A stretch of 64,000 bases of DNA. Source: Nitrospira sp. GTDB taxonomy: Bacteria > Nitrospirota > Nitrospiria > Nitrospirales > Nitrospiraceae. Below, in pieces: positions 35,234 through 44,403 of the stretch. The position numbers were made by a program, and so were the translations under genes. Every line of letters starts with the position of its first letter. Within the stretch, counting starts at the first letter, position 1. The notes beneath the pieces are model-generated. The model ran no database searches. It was not told where the DNA came from and saw only the letters and a list, made by a program, of their open reading frames with translations. The stretch covers positions 62,001 through 126,000 of the forward strand of contig JALHMZ010000003.1 in the NCBI GenBank assembly GCA_022843785.1, written 5' to 3'.

Positions 35234-35257
35234 ATGGGAAGAAGAGCAGGACAGGCT

Positions 35258-35315
35258 GTTTACGATTGTTTTACGTCTTCCTGAATAGGGCGTAACGAAA
35301 GTCGGGTTTGATACG
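35258..35315 (+). promoter_or_regulatory. Candidate Pho box and promoter of the 35.4-kb membrane-protein gene
   Basis: GTTTAC (35258), TTTTAC (35269), CCTGAA (35280) and CGTAAC (35291) are at exact 11-bp spacing, then a -10-like GATACG at 35310-35315. The pattern GTTTAC, TTTAC, CCTGA matches the site in front of the PhoB-like gene almost hexamer for hexamer. Confidence 0.75.
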
Positions 35316-35368
35316 GATCGTCGGCGCACAAGGTGTCTGACCGGCATCCGACATTGCGAGGAGACTTC

Positions 35369-35821
35369 ATGCACGTCCATGCGACCACGACACTGTCCGC
35401 TGAAACGATTAAAACAAGATTTGAGCAGGTCGGCTCGACCGAGTCCGTGACAGAGACTCCCTTGATCTATGCCGGTGAGCGTCGGCCACCTAAGTTCTTC
35501 CTGCCCGGGATGTTTGTGACACCTCCGGCTGCGGCGGAAGTCTCGATCACGGAGAAATCCAGCGGAGCCGACGTGGTGCTGCGCTTGATGTGGGGCCCGC
35601 TTCCCGCTCCTTTTCCTCGCGCCCTTGCCGGGATCGGCCTGGTGCTCGGCCTGCTGATTTTGGCTCTCTCGGATCGCGCCATGAGCTCGTGGCTGCTGGC
35701 TTCCGTCTTCATCGTCGCGCCCTTGACGGCCCTGCTCTACCAACGACAAGGGGAACGGGTCCTGCAATCGTCTCTGAGCGCCATGCTCGACGGCGCCACC
35801 TTCAGGCCTAAACCACACTAA
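35369..35821 (+). CDS. Small membrane protein of unknown function, predicted Pho-controlled
   Basis: The product has 150 residues from the ATG at 35369, preceded by GCGAGGAG. Residues about 1-80 are soluble and mildly acidic (SAETIKTRFEQVGSTESVTE, then KFFLPGMFVTPPAAAEVSIT). Two hydrophobic helices follow at about 85-103 and 110-130, and the end is basic. No family is recognised. The four-hexamer Pho box 75 bp upstream is the only functional clue and places it in the phosphate response. Its TAA stop overlaps the conserved end of a dispersed repeat. Confidence 0.7.
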   Translation: MHVHATTTLSAETIKTRFEQVGSTESVTETPLIYAGERRPPKFFLPGMFVTPPAAAEVSITEKSSGADVVLRLMWGPLPAPFPRALAGIGLVLGLLILALSDRAMSSWLLASVFIVAPLTALLYQRQGERVLQSSLSAMLDGATFRPKPH

Positions 35822-35935
35822 CCCGCGTTACTCGCGAGGAGTTCTCTCGCAATCGCCGATACGCCGCTGCGTACTTCGGCGCTCGTATATCGTGAAGCGT
35901 GAAGCGCAAACGAGAATGCCGGAGGAGAAAAGTGA
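35818..35935 (+). repeat. Dispersed repeat beginning at the stop codon of the preceding gene
   Basis: CTAACCCGC (35818-35826) contains the TAA stop of the preceding gene and equals the conserved end of the other copies. GCGTACTTCGGCG, then CTCGTATATCG (35882-35892, one mismatch to the 11-mer of the 19.7-kb copy) and GTGAAGCGTGAAGCG follow. The right arm is absent. The remaining bases to the ppk gene (35936-36061) hold nothing definite. Confidence 0.55.
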
Positions 35936-36061
35936 AACAGGCGGCTTGGCTGAAGTTGTGCGAGGTCGCTAGTGCGGTGAGACGGAGAAAAGGAAACAGC
36001 AGCCGCTGTCCTATTATTCCACGGCACGCAGAGCCTCTGAGCGTCGGGATCTCCGGATTGT

Positions 36062-38146
36062 TCAACCCTCGTGCTGGTTCCAGCTCCCCGCCTGATCGAG
36101 CATGAGTTGTTGGGAGTCAAGCCGGGGTTCATCGGGCTGCGGCAGCACGCGCTCGTACAAACCCTTCTCGTTCATCCGCCGCAGTTGGGCGGTGTCCCGG
36201 AGATGAGGGAACAGGATGGTATCCCGGATGGCCCGTCGCAAGTGCGGCGCCTTAACCGGAAAGACCACCTCGATCCGTCCGTCCAGATTGCGCGGCATGA
36301 GGTCGGCGCTCCCCATCCATAATTCTTCTTCCTGGTCGGACTGGAAATAGAACATGCGGCTGTGTTCGAGAAAACGGCCGACGAGCGAGGTAACGGTAAT
36401 GCGTTCGCTGATGCCCGCCACCCCGGGGCGGAGGCTGCAGATCCCCCGAACTTGAAGATCCACGGACACCCCGGCTTGAGAAGCCCGATAGAGGGCCTGA
36501 ATGCAGGCCGGGTCGGTGAGGGCATTGAGCTTCAGGACGATGCGCCCCGGCTTGGACTCACGGTGTCGGGCCGTCACTCGCTCAATCCGGTCGAGCATGC
36601 CTCGGCGAACGCCGTCCGGCGCCACGAGCAACGCGCGATAGGGAATCTTCCCGGCATAACCGGTCAGGGCGTTGAACAGCAGCGCCACATCGGAAGTAAT
36701 GGCAGGGTTGCTGGTGATGAGCGCCAGGTCGGTGTAGACCCGCGCCGTGGCGGGATTGTAGTTGCCGGTGCTGAGATGGACGTATCGCGCAAGCCGGTCG
36801 TCTTCCCGGCGAACGATCAGGCACATCTTCGCATGTGTCTTCAGCCCGACCAGTCCATAAGAGACATGCACTCCGGCCCGTTCCAATTCTTTTGCCCATT
36901 GAATGTTGTGCTCCTCGTCGAAGCGGGCTTTCAGTTCCACGACGGCGGCGACTTCCTTGCCGTTCTCACGGGCCTGCATGAGCGCTTCTACGACGGGGGA
37001 ATGGGGCCCCAGTCGGTAGAGCGTCAACTTGATCGCCACGACCTGAGGGTCTTCGGCGGCGGCGCGCAGGAAGTCCACCACGGGGAGGAAGCTGTCGTAG
37101 GGATGATAGAGGAGCAGGTCCCGATTCCGAATCGTCGAGAACGGGTCCTCCGGGGGCAAACAGGGAGCGACATCGTGCTGGAGGGGGGGATCTTTCAAGT
37201 CAGGCCGGTCGAGTTTCGCGAGCTCGAACAGATTGGCCATGCCCATGGGACCGGACAGGGTGTCAATCTGGTCGGAGGCAAGGCCGAGATTCTGCGCCAG
37301 CATGTGGCGTATCCCTTCCGGCATGGCTGCGCTGATTTCCAGACGCACGGCGGAGCCGAAATGCCGCTGGCGGAGGCTCTCGCGGATGGCCTGCAGGAGG
37401 TCGGCGGCTTCGTCCTCTTCGATGTCAGGATCTGCATCGCGTGTGACACGGAACGGATAGGCGGCGGTCACCGTGCAGCCGGGGAAGAGCAGGTCCAAAT
37501 TGGCCGCGACGACTTCTTCAATCCAGACGAACAGGCAGGGGCCTTCACCGGGTTCGGGACGCGGCGCGCGGTCATGCGGCACACGGAGGAAGCGCGGAAA
37601 GAGCGGCGGGACCTTCAGTCGCGCGAATCGCTCGTGGTGGTCGCCGTAGTTGAGTACGATGGCGAGGTTCATGCACAAGTTTGAAATATGTGGGAAGGGA
37701 TGGGCGGCGTCCAAGGCGAGCGGCGTCAACGCAGGAAGAAGCGCGGCGGTGAAGTATTCCCGGAGCCGCGCGGCGGCGTCACCAGGGAGCTCGGCATAGG
37801 GCACGACATGAATACCGGCGTCGTGCAGCTTTGGCAGGAGATCTTCTTCCCAACAAGCCATGTGGCGCACCAGCAGAGACGCAAGGGCTTGCTTGACCGC
37901 CAGTAACTGGTCTCTTGGAGTCAGTCCGTCCGGCGGCGCCTCCACCGACCCTGTTCGCAGCTGCCAGTACAGCCCGGACATGCGGATCATGAAGAACTCG
38001 TCCAGGTTGGTGCTGAAGATCGAGAGGAACTTCAATCGTTCCAATAGCGGATGCCGTGGGTCGAGCGCTTCTTCCAGCACGCGTTCATTGAAACGCACCC
38101 AACTCAGCTCGCGGTTGATATAGAGGGACGGATCGGTGAGGTCCAT
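36062..38146 (-). CDS. ppk1: Polyphosphate kinase 1
   Basis: The protein has 694 residues from the ATG at 38146 (MDLTDPSLYINRELSWVRF); in-frame ATGs at 38179 and 38221 would add N-terminal residues. All PPK1 domains are present: N-terminal FNERVLEEALDPRHPLLERLKFLSIFSTNLDEFFMIR, ATP-binding head, and the two PLD-like C domains with KARFDEEHNIQWAKELERAGVHVSYGL, the catalytic-His segment LKTHAKMCLIVRRE, and YVHLSTGNYNPATARVYTDLALI. It makes polyphosphate from ATP reversibly. It lies in the Pho island, and the Pho box at 38333 is between it and the divergent PEP-CTERM gene. Confidence 0.93.
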   Translation of the reverse strand: MDLTDPSLYINRELSWVRFNERVLEEALDPRHPLLERLKFLSIFSTNLDEFFMIRMSGLYWQLRTGSVEAPPDGLTPRDQLLAVKQALASLLVRHMACWEEDLLPKLHDAGIHVVPYAELPGDAAARLREYFTAALLPALTPLALDAAHPFPHISNLCMNLAIVLNYGDHHERFARLKVPPLFPRFLRVPHDRAPRPEPGEGPCLFVWIEEVVAANLDLLFPGCTVTAAYPFRVTRDADPDIEEDEAADLLQAIRESLRQRHFGSAVRLEISAAMPEGIRHMLAQNLGLASDQIDTLSGPMGMANLFELAKLDRPDLKDPPLQHDVAPCLPPEDPFSTIRNRDLLLYHPYDSFLPVVDFLRAAAEDPQVVAIKLTLYRLGPHSPVVEALMQARENGKEVAAVVELKARFDEEHNIQWAKELERAGVHVSYGLVGLKTHAKMCLIVRREDDRLARYVHLSTGNYNPATARVYTDLALITSNPAITSDVALLFNALTGYAGKIPYRALLVAPDGVRRGMLDRIERVTARHRESKPGRIVLKLNALTDPACIQALYRASQAGVSVDLQVRGICSLRPGVAGISERITVTSLVGRFLEHSRMFYFQSDQEEELWMGSADLMPRNLDGRIEVVFPVKAPHLRRAIRDTILFPHLRDTAQLRRMNEKGLYERVLPQPDEPRLDSQQLMLDQAGSWNQHEG

Positions 38147-38332
38147 TGCGCGCTGCCCTTTCCGGATGATGACTCGCATGGCGGCCTGCCCGGTGGTCCG
38201 ACACCGTTCATGAGTCGGCATCTATCATATGCGCCTGTCCTCCTTGGCCTCAAGAGCCGTAGGCGCATTGTTCCGTTCTATTTCGACCTGCAGGCTTGAA
38301 TTCGGTCCTAGCTCTCCCAGTCCTGTCTTCCC

Positions 38333-38397
38333 GTTAACAGAATCTTAACTGGCAGATTGTCGCTTTTCTCAGTACCCTGTTGTCCCTGTAATAATAT
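38333..38397. promoter_or_regulatory. Candidate Pho box between ppk1 and the PEP-CTERM gene
   Basis: GTTAAC (38333-38338) and CTTAAC (38344-38349) are strong, 11 bp apart. Further in-phase positions (38355, 38366, 38377) are degenerate, and a -10-like TAATAT (38392-38397) lies 10 bp after the last, 35 bp before the PEP-CTERM gene. On the other strand the site gives GTTAAG, GTTAAC toward ppk1. Confidence 0.6.
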
Positions 38398-38431
38398 CGA
38401 CGGGTTCGTTGAGGTGTGAAGCGAGGACTGC

Positions 38432-39043
38432 ATGCGGCTGATGGCTGTGGTTTGGAAGTGGCTTGTTGTCGGAGGTCTTCTGTGGACTGTTCCCAGCCAG
38501 GCGGCTGTGCTGGATCCCATGGCTGTCACGTCGCTGGGCGAGTTGAATACGACCGATCCCATCAGTATCAACACCGACCGGCTTCAACTCACCGGCGGGG
38601 CTTCCTCTACCGGTGTGCTCGATCCGGTCTCCGGCGCCGGCATCTTCACGTTCGACAGCATCTCCGGCACGAAGCGGATCAGCCTGACCAACCCGGATAA
38701 GGTAGGGATTCAACCTCTTGAAGTTAGGAGCGGCCCGGTGTTTATTGGGCGTACCGTAGGAATCAATAGTAGAATCGTCAGCCTCCTCGGCCAGCGTGAT
38801 CAGGTCATTGCGCCACCAGATGGAATTGGGGGTGGAACGATCACACTTCGGGCTGCAACGACCAGCTCTTCCGGCGGGGCGACCTCCGGTCAAGTCCTGG
38901 TCGCTCTATCGAGTAGTTCACTCTCCGGGTCACCGGCTGTGGCACTGGCGATTAATGCCGCTCCGGTGCCTGTACCCGCTGCCTTCCTCCTGTTTGCGAC
39001 CGGTCTTGCAGCACTCGGCGCCATGAAAATGAGAAAAAGCTAG
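38432..39043 (+). CDS. Exported PEP-CTERM-type protein (exosortase substrate)
   Basis: The 203-residue protein has a signal peptide (VVWKWLVVGGLLWTVPSQA), a low-complexity Ser/Thr/Gly-rich body (TSSSGGATSGQVLVALSSSS) and a C-terminal sorting signal: VPVPAAFLLFATGLAALGA followed by a basic end. This has the order motif-helix-basic tail of PEP-CTERM domains, with PVPAA in place of PEP, as common for XrtA clients. Exosortase would cut and transfer it to the outer surface or polymer. It links the exopolysaccharide system at 9-20 kb to the Pho island because of the Pho box in front. Confidence 0.85.
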   Translation: MRLMAVVWKWLVVGGLLWTVPSQAAVLDPMAVTSLGELNTTDPISINTDRLQLTGGASSTGVLDPVSGAGIFTFDSISGTKRISLTNPDKVGIQPLEVRSGPVFIGRTVGINSRIVSLLGQRDQVIAPPDGIGGGTITLRAATTSSSGGATSGQVLVALSSSSLSGSPAVALAINAAPVPVPAAFLLFATGLAALGAMKMRKS

Positions 39044-39575
39044 TCCGATTACCTTCTCCTGTGGTCATGGACCGAAGAAAATCTGGACAAAGTTGTTTTG
39101 CTGGAATTTTGCCAGGTCGCCGACGCGTAAAATCCAGGCCAGTTGCCCCTGCGAACGGCACTCGCCACTGAGGCGATCCACCGGCTGCCTGGCGATTCAG
39201 GGGGGTACAGTCAAGAAACGAGACGGACGATATGAACCACCAGCCGGAGAGGCCCCCCGTTTGACACCCAATCACGCATCTCTTGTCGGTGGCTTGAGAC
39301 CCAGTTCTGAATCGTGTTTTTCATGAGTTCCCCCTGGTTGAAGAGTCCTCAACACACTCGTTGGCTCATGTATAGCTGACCACTGCATCAAACTGATCAA
39401 GTTTCCATTTCGAGCCGGTAAAGTACTCGTTAAGAATCGTATACAAGGAAGGCGTCGAACGATCAGTTGGACTTGGGCAAACCAGGTCTGGTCCGGGGAA
39501 GCCGCCCCCTGAGAGGAGGGGGCGGCCAGCGCGGTCATGAAGGCGAGCAATAAGCGTGTCTGACCGCTCGCATCT
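39044..39575. other. Intergenic region with one terminator-like hairpin
   Basis: No gene with a ribosome binding site was found in this gap. Bases 39501-39510 and 39517-39526 form a perfect 10-bp GC-rich stem with a 6-base loop, about 65 bp beyond the stop of the minus-strand 5'-nucleotidase gene. It may end that transcript, although no long T run follows. Confidence 0.45.
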
Positions 39576-39595
39576 TCATGAATCATGCAGGTTAG
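39576..39595 (-). repeat. Fragment of the dispersed repeat overlapping the nucleotidase stop codon
   Basis: TCATGAATCATGCAGGTTAG matches the conserved end at 44568-44587 in 19 of 20 positions. The TTA at 39592-39594 is the reverse of the TAA stop codon of the minus-strand nucleotidase gene, so the repeat end and the stop codon coincide. Confidence 0.6.
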
Positions 39596-41508
39596 TTCAA
39601 CCTAACGATCCGTCCTTCGATCACGGCTGAGAATGGCTGTGACAGACTTTGGATGTAGGCGATCAAGGCATCCAGGTCGATCGGACCGCCGATCTGATTC
39701 TGCCCCTGTGTCAGGACCGTGAAATTGTCGCCTCCCGCCGCCATGAAATTGTTGACGGTCACGGAGAAGCTCGCTTGCCGGTCGATCGGGGCGCCGTTGC
39801 GTCGCACTTCGACGATGCGATCCCCGATTGGCCGGTTGTTGTCCCAGGTATAGGTCAATCCGGACGTTTTCAAAATGCGAGGGAAGGGCTGACTGAGCCA
39901 CTGTTGATTCAGCAGATCGTAAATCTGCTGGCCGGTCAGGTTCATCCGGACCAGGCTGTTCCCGAACGGTTGGATCGTAAACAGTTCACCAAAGGTCACG
40001 GGGCCTGCGAGAAGATCGGCCCTAATGCCTCCGGGATTCATGAAGGCAAAGTCGGTACCGAGCGCCGCCCGTTGGGCATCCGCGAGCAGGTTGCCCAGGG
40101 CCGACTCTCCGGCCGGATTTTCCGCGCGCAGCACATTGACTGCGGCGTCGCCGATTACGCGGTTGACGAGCGGTGCGACCTTCGATTCCGCCTGCGTGAC
40201 CAACTCGGCCACGGTCGGATCGGGAGTGAGGCCCGGACCTGCGTCCGCGAAGGTGGTGACGATCGCCGCGCTCTTGGCGACCACGTCGCGGGTCCTGCGG
40301 TCGATGGTCAGATCAATGTCGCCATAGGCCGTGCCGGAGGAAAAGGCCTGGGTGATCAGAATGTCTTTGCCGTGCTCGTTCTTGAGCAGGGTGTTGGTAA
40401 AGGAATGGGCATGGCCGGACACGACCACGTCCACATCGTCATCCAGGCGCGACACGATGTTGACGATATCCTGGCCGTTGATCAACCCGCCAGGCTGGGT
40501 GGGGCCTTGGTAGGACGTCTGGGTCCCTCCCTGATGAATTACGACGATGAAAGTATGGATGCCGACCCGGCGTAGGAACTTCACATAGCGATTGATGCTG
40601 TCCGCTTCGTCCAGAAATTTCAGACCTGCCACGCCCGTCGGCGTCACGATGGTTGGTGTCTGCTTGAGCACCGCTCCGATAAAAGCAATCCGTACACCGT
40701 TGACATTCTTGAGTACGAAGGGAGGCAGAATCGGCTTGCCGGTCTGTGCATCGACGACGTTGGCGGAGATGGTGGGATACCGGGCGCCTCGATAGGGGTT
40801 TTCCAGGAAGGGGCCGTTCGGGTGGTTGCCGCCGTCGAGAAGGCGGAATAGCTCGCTCTTGCCCTCATCAAACTCGTGATTGCCCGGTGTGCCGACCAGG
40901 TTGCATTTCGGGTGCAGCCGGCGGTCTTGGCGGTCGTCTCCCGCCTCGTCGTCGTCCCAGCCTCGCTTCATGGGGGAACCGGTCGGGCGGCTCTCGAAGC
41001 GACAATAGCGGTTGGCCAAGAGGTTCAAGAAGCCGATCGACGGTTCATCTTGCAGCAGTGCCGATTCCGGAGGCGAAGCACCGACGTGATCGCCTGCGTG
41101 CACAAGGAACGTGCGGTCGGACAGTTCGGGATCAGTCACATCCTGTTGCGCGGCCTTGAGGTAAGCAGCCAACACCGCCGCGCCTCCGACGGGGCGATTC
41201 GCTACACGCCGTCCAGCAGAAATCTGCCCATGGAAATCGTTGATGCCGAGAATCTGCACGTGCAGGAGCGATTCTTTCTCATGTTCACGGAAATCGGCGC
41301 TCTTCCACTCGAGCCGCCGCCCGGCGTCCTGACGCAGCTCAATCGTATCGTCGTCCTCGTCGTCGCGGTCCCACTCGAGGGACGCACGCTCGCCTGAGGC
41401 CTCGGCCAAGGCCGGTTGGATGACGCAGGCGCCGCTGATGCTGATACAGAGCGCGCCGAGGAGGGCGAGCAGGGCAACAGGTTTTGGGATGATCACGTCG
41501 TGAGTCAT
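39592..41508 (-). CDS. Exported bifunctional metallophosphatase/5'-nucleotidase (UshA family)
   Basis: The 638-residue protein has a signal peptide (VALLALLGALCISISGACVIQPALA) and AGGAG upstream of the ATG. After an acidic linker, the metallophosphatase domain carries ILGINDFHGQI (about 77-87), VHAGDHVGASPPES, GTPGNHEFDEGKSEL, then FIVVIHQGG and VVSGHAHSFTN. The C-terminal 5'-nucleotidase domain (about 430-610) has NLLADAQRAALGTDFAFMNPGGIRADL and the substrate stacking segment near FMAAGGDNFTVL. It would release phosphate from nucleotides in the periplasm, which fits the Pho island. No strong 11-bp box is seen directly upstream. Confidence 0.92.
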   Translation of the reverse strand: MTHDVIIPKPVALLALLGALCISISGACVIQPALAEASGERASLEWDRDDEDDDTIELRQDAGRRLEWKSADFREHEKESLLHVQILGINDFHGQISAGRRVANRPVGGAAVLAAYLKAAQQDVTDPELSDRTFLVHAGDHVGASPPESALLQDEPSIGFLNLLANRYCRFESRPTGSPMKRGWDDDEAGDDRQDRRLHPKCNLVGTPGNHEFDEGKSELFRLLDGGNHPNGPFLENPYRGARYPTISANVVDAQTGKPILPPFVLKNVNGVRIAFIGAVLKQTPTIVTPTGVAGLKFLDEADSINRYVKFLRRVGIHTFIVVIHQGGTQTSYQGPTQPGGLINGQDIVNIVSRLDDDVDVVVSGHAHSFTNTLLKNEHGKDILITQAFSSGTAYGDIDLTIDRRTRDVVAKSAAIVTTFADAGPGLTPDPTVAELVTQAESKVAPLVNRVIGDAAVNVLRAENPAGESALGNLLADAQRAALGTDFAFMNPGGIRADLLAGPVTFGELFTIQPFGNSLVRMNLTGQQIYDLLNQQWLSQPFPRILKTSGLTYTWDNNRPIGDRIVEVRRNGAPIDRQASFSVTVNNFMAAGGDNFTVLTQGQNQIGGPIDLDALIAYIQSLSQPFSAVIEGRIVRLN

Positions 41509-41775
41509 CGGGGAACTCCTTTCGTCCGGTTCGTGCCATGGTGAGCGGCGCGCACTCTCGTGATGATGCGAGTTGAATAGTCCGCCTCAGGCTATTGAAT
41601 CCAGCAATAGGGCAGGTCTGTTACGAATGGGTTGGGAGGAGGTGCAGCAGGCGTAAACTTTGGCTCAAGGTAAGATCACAGGTGGTCCAGTTCGCGACAT
41701 GTAAGGCGAATGTGCGTGGGGTGCAGCAGGCAGGATTCCTGCCTGCTGCGGAAGGTGGCGGCGTTTCAGGCGAGA

Positions 41776-43416
41776 CTACTCCGCTTCTTCTTCGTCATTA
41801 TCATCTTCACCGTCGTGTGAGTCGCGGTCGATCTGAAAAACCGTCACAGTGTTACTGACTTCGTGCGATACCACCAGAAGCGGTTTGCCGTTCGGGCTGT
41901 CCTTCCTCTTGATAAAGAGTACGCCTTCAGGGGCCAAGTCGGTCGGCGCGGTGGTGGCATAGGTGACGAATGTCGGAGATTCAGGTCTGGAGATGTCGTA
42001 GACCATGATGCCGCCGGTCCGTTCGAGGCCGATGAAGGCATAGGTCCTTCCGGCGATCTTCCCCAGCGCAAGCCCTTCAGGCTCAGGGCCTTTATTGTCG
42101 CTTCTGGTATCGAAAGTGTCGGCGGCGCCGTTGGAATTGAAGGTTGTCGGGACCAGCGTCGCTGTCCGTTGTTCGAGATCGTCGCCGCTGTCGTAGACCA
42201 ATGTGCCGTCGACCTTGCGGATGCTGAAGGACCGGGCGCCGAAGACGTAGAGCTTTTCAAACTCTGCGTCGCCGTCGGTATTGCCGAGGGTATTGGTGAC
42301 GGTCAGCCGTCCGAGATTGTCGTTGTTGCGCAGGCCGGCGGCTCCGTTCGTGACGTCAGGGTATCCCTGTGCGGCAAAGGTTGCGGCATCGAGCGACAGC
42401 GATCCAACCCGCGCTTCTTCCGAAAACCCGGTATAGTCTCTGGCGTCACCTTCGTTGGCCATGACGAGATAGGTGTTCCCTTTCACGCGATAGGACGCGA
42501 TGCTGTCGGGCTGATACATGCCGAGTACCGGCCAGTTCCGGATGTTGATGATGCCGTTGTTGCTGGATCCGGGCACATCCCGGTCGCTCGCATCCAACTT
42601 ATTGGCCGTCTGGGTGTGGTCTTTGAACCCCAGCCCCGCGATTCTTGTGAATGTGGCGGAGGCAATGTCGAGGGTGGCGATCGCGTTGTTTTCTTGCAGG
42701 GTGACCCATGCGGTCTTCGAGTCGCGGGATACGGTGATGGATTCTGGTTCAAGATCCTTGGAGATTGTCGCATTGGGGCCGAAGATACGGATGCTGGCCG
42801 CGTTGTCCTGCGGAATCGACGCGCTGAATGTCGCGGTCCGCACATCGAGTTGTGTGAGCGCGGTGACGTCGCCCCGCATGTCGATCACGCTGACTGATCC
42901 ATCGGGATCGACGGAGTCCGCCTGGTTATAGCTGTTGGGCTCCCCCTCGTTTGCGACCAGGAGCCACCGGCCGTTCGGCGAGAAGACCAGCATGTCGGGC
43001 AATGCTCCGACGGTGAGTTGATTGAGGAACGTGCCGCTCGCGTTGAAGAACTTGACGCTGCCGGGATCGGTCTTCTGCTCGCCCTCAAGGGCCACGGCCA
43101 CAATTCCCCTGCGGACCGCCACGCTGTTGGGCTTGCCCCCGAGCGCGACGGTCTGGACCGGGACCGGCGTCTCCGGCGCGCTGAGATCGAGGACGTCGAG
43201 CTGGCGCAAATTGAGATTAATGCTGAACAAGCGCTTCGAGGCCGGGTCGAACGCGGCGATCTCGGCTCGCGGCTCGTCCGCGACGGTGCTGGGTCCGGCG
43301 CTATAACGACCGATTTGTGTCAGCGTGACCGACTTCGAGTCTGAGGCCTGCGCGAGTAACGGCAGCCCCATCATACTCAGTAGTCCTATTCCGGCAAACA
43401 CCTGTTCGATCTTCAT
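41776..43416 (-). CDS. Exported choice-of-anchor-I (beta-propeller) protein, phosphatase/esterase-like
   Basis: The product has 546 residues from the ATG at 43416 with GGAGGAAC upstream and a signal peptide (FAGIGLLSMMGLPLLAQA). The repeated beta-propeller-like blocks LFSINLNLRQLDVLDLS, then MLVFSPNGRWLLVANEGEPNSYN, then ESITVSRDSKTAWVTLQENNAIATLDI, then YLVMANEGDARDY and TYAFIGLERTGGIMVYDIS define the choice-of-anchor-I family, found with nucleotidases and phytase-like proteins. The end is a run of Asp and Glu (residues about 535-546), possibly metal binding. A four-hexamer Pho box lies 66 bp upstream, so it is a likely phosphate-scavenging protein; the substrate is not known. Confidence 0.85.
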   Translation of the reverse strand: MKIEQVFAGIGLLSMMGLPLLAQASDSKSVTLTQIGRYSAGPSTVADEPRAEIAAFDPASKRLFSINLNLRQLDVLDLSAPETPVPVQTVALGGKPNSVAVRRGIVAVALEGEQKTDPGSVKFFNASGTFLNQLTVGALPDMLVFSPNGRWLLVANEGEPNSYNQADSVDPDGSVSVIDMRGDVTALTQLDVRTATFSASIPQDNAASIRIFGPNATISKDLEPESITVSRDSKTAWVTLQENNAIATLDIASATFTRIAGLGFKDHTQTANKLDASDRDVPGSSNNGIINIRNWPVLGMYQPDSIASYRVKGNTYLVMANEGDARDYTGFSEEARVGSLSLDAATFAAQGYPDVTNGAAGLRNNDNLGRLTVTNTLGNTDGDAEFEKLYVFGARSFSIRKVDGTLVYDSGDDLEQRTATLVPTTFNSNGAADTFDTRSDNKGPEPEGLALGKIAGRTYAFIGLERTGGIMVYDISRPESPTFVTYATTAPTDLAPEGVLFIKRKDSPNGKPLLVVSHEVSNTVTVFQIDRDSHDGEDDNDEEEAE

Positions 43417-43481
43417 CTTGGTTCCTCCAGATTGCGCAGTTATTCCGCTCTGTTGCGAGCTGTGCACTGTGCACGAGTCCG

Positions 43482-43520
43482 ATTAGACCGACATCAAGCT
43501 GGCGTTAAGATTCAGTTACG
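43482..43520 (-). promoter_or_regulatory. Candidate Pho box upstream of the choice-of-anchor-I gene
   Basis: On the minus strand CGTAAC (43520-43515), CTTAAC (43509-43504), CTTGAT (43498-43493) and TCTAAT (43487-43482) are at exact 11-bp spacing. The pattern CTTAAC followed by CTTGA matches the 9.26-kb box. A -10 is not clear. Confidence 0.72.
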
Positions 43521-43976
43521 ATGTGAGCGGCGTAGTGCGGAGCAATGGGCTTGGCAACAGGCGCAGTCATGCTGAGGGGCGGGAGTTTCAGTAGGGTGCT
43601 GCTGTGTCGATGTGAGAGGGGGGCATTCCGGAGTGGGTGATGAACGTTTCGAAATAGCTTCATGTCGGGGAGACTTCCGATTCACAAACGAGCACGAACG
43701 GATCTTACTGGCGTTGTCTCTCTGATTCAGCAGGATCGAAACAGTCGTAATCTCATCCTGTTCGGCGGGAGATTCGCCCGCATGGTTCGGCGTGCTGCGT
43801 GTGTATGCGGGACTCTTCCTCTCATGCACTTGACGAGGGATGAACCACTGCTACGCTTACAATAGTCCAGAGACAGAGCCGACAAGGGATTGCCGGCAAC
43901 GATGATGTGGAACGGTGTTCAGAGTTCTGTGCCGACTGGGATGCGCCGGCGTGGGATGCGTCAGTGAGACGGTAGC
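43521..43976. other. Intergenic region, no clear feature
   Basis: Between the Pho box and the next gene I see no supported reading frame or RNA gene. Short open frames on both strands lack ribosome binding sites and have no protein-like composition. Confidence 0.35.
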
Positions 43977-44333
43977 ATGCAAGAATCTGTTCGATATTGG
44001 ATGGTTCGAAGCCTTGCCGGAGCGGTGTTGTTCTGTGCCATTGCCGGCTGTGGGGTCAGTTCCCGCTCGCTGGGGGAGCAATACGAGCTGTCGGATCTCC
44101 GCGTCGTGTTTCTCGATGAGCCGCAGATTCAAGCGAAGTGGAAAGAAGTCACCGGGAAGCCCGCCGTCATGATGACTCCCAGGCTCGTAATGGAATCGCA
44201 GCGGCGCGAAGAAGTCGTGGTGGGATTTTACGATTTTCACACCCGCACCATCTATTGTCCCAAAATGAATTTCGAAGTCTGCGGCCACGAATTGCACCAT
44301 GCCGTGCTGGGCCGGTTTCATCTCGAGCGATAG
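43977..44333 (+). CDS. Small lipoprotein with an HExxH-type zinc motif
   Basis: The 118-residue product starts at the ATG 43977. The lipobox IAGC is at about 22-25 (AVLFCAIAGCGVSS). The last 30 residues contain CPKMNFEVCGHELHHAVLGRFH, in which HELHH is a perfect HExxH zinc-protease motif near the C terminus, with a further His six residues on. It resembles small metal-dependent proteins such as the SprT/M-type minimal gluzincins, but no family is certain. The domain is too short for a full metalloprotease, so it may be a metal-binding or assembly factor. It is convergent to the repeat at 44.4 kb. Confidence 0.72.
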   Translation: MQESVRYWMVRSLAGAVLFCAIAGCGVSSRSLGEQYELSDLRVVFLDEPQIQAKWKEVTGKPAVMMTPRLVMESQRREEVVVGFYDFHTRTIYCPKMNFEVCGHELHHAVLGRFHLER

Positions 44334-44403
44334 CCCCCTTGACCGGACGGGTAACCCTGCGCTCTCTGCAATTCCGCATCAATGTTAATTGTGTTGTTCC
44401 GTT

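Noticed and set aside
36362..37684. 440-residue open frame on the plus strand
   Set aside because: It lies antisense to ppk1, whose motifs are complete on the other strand.
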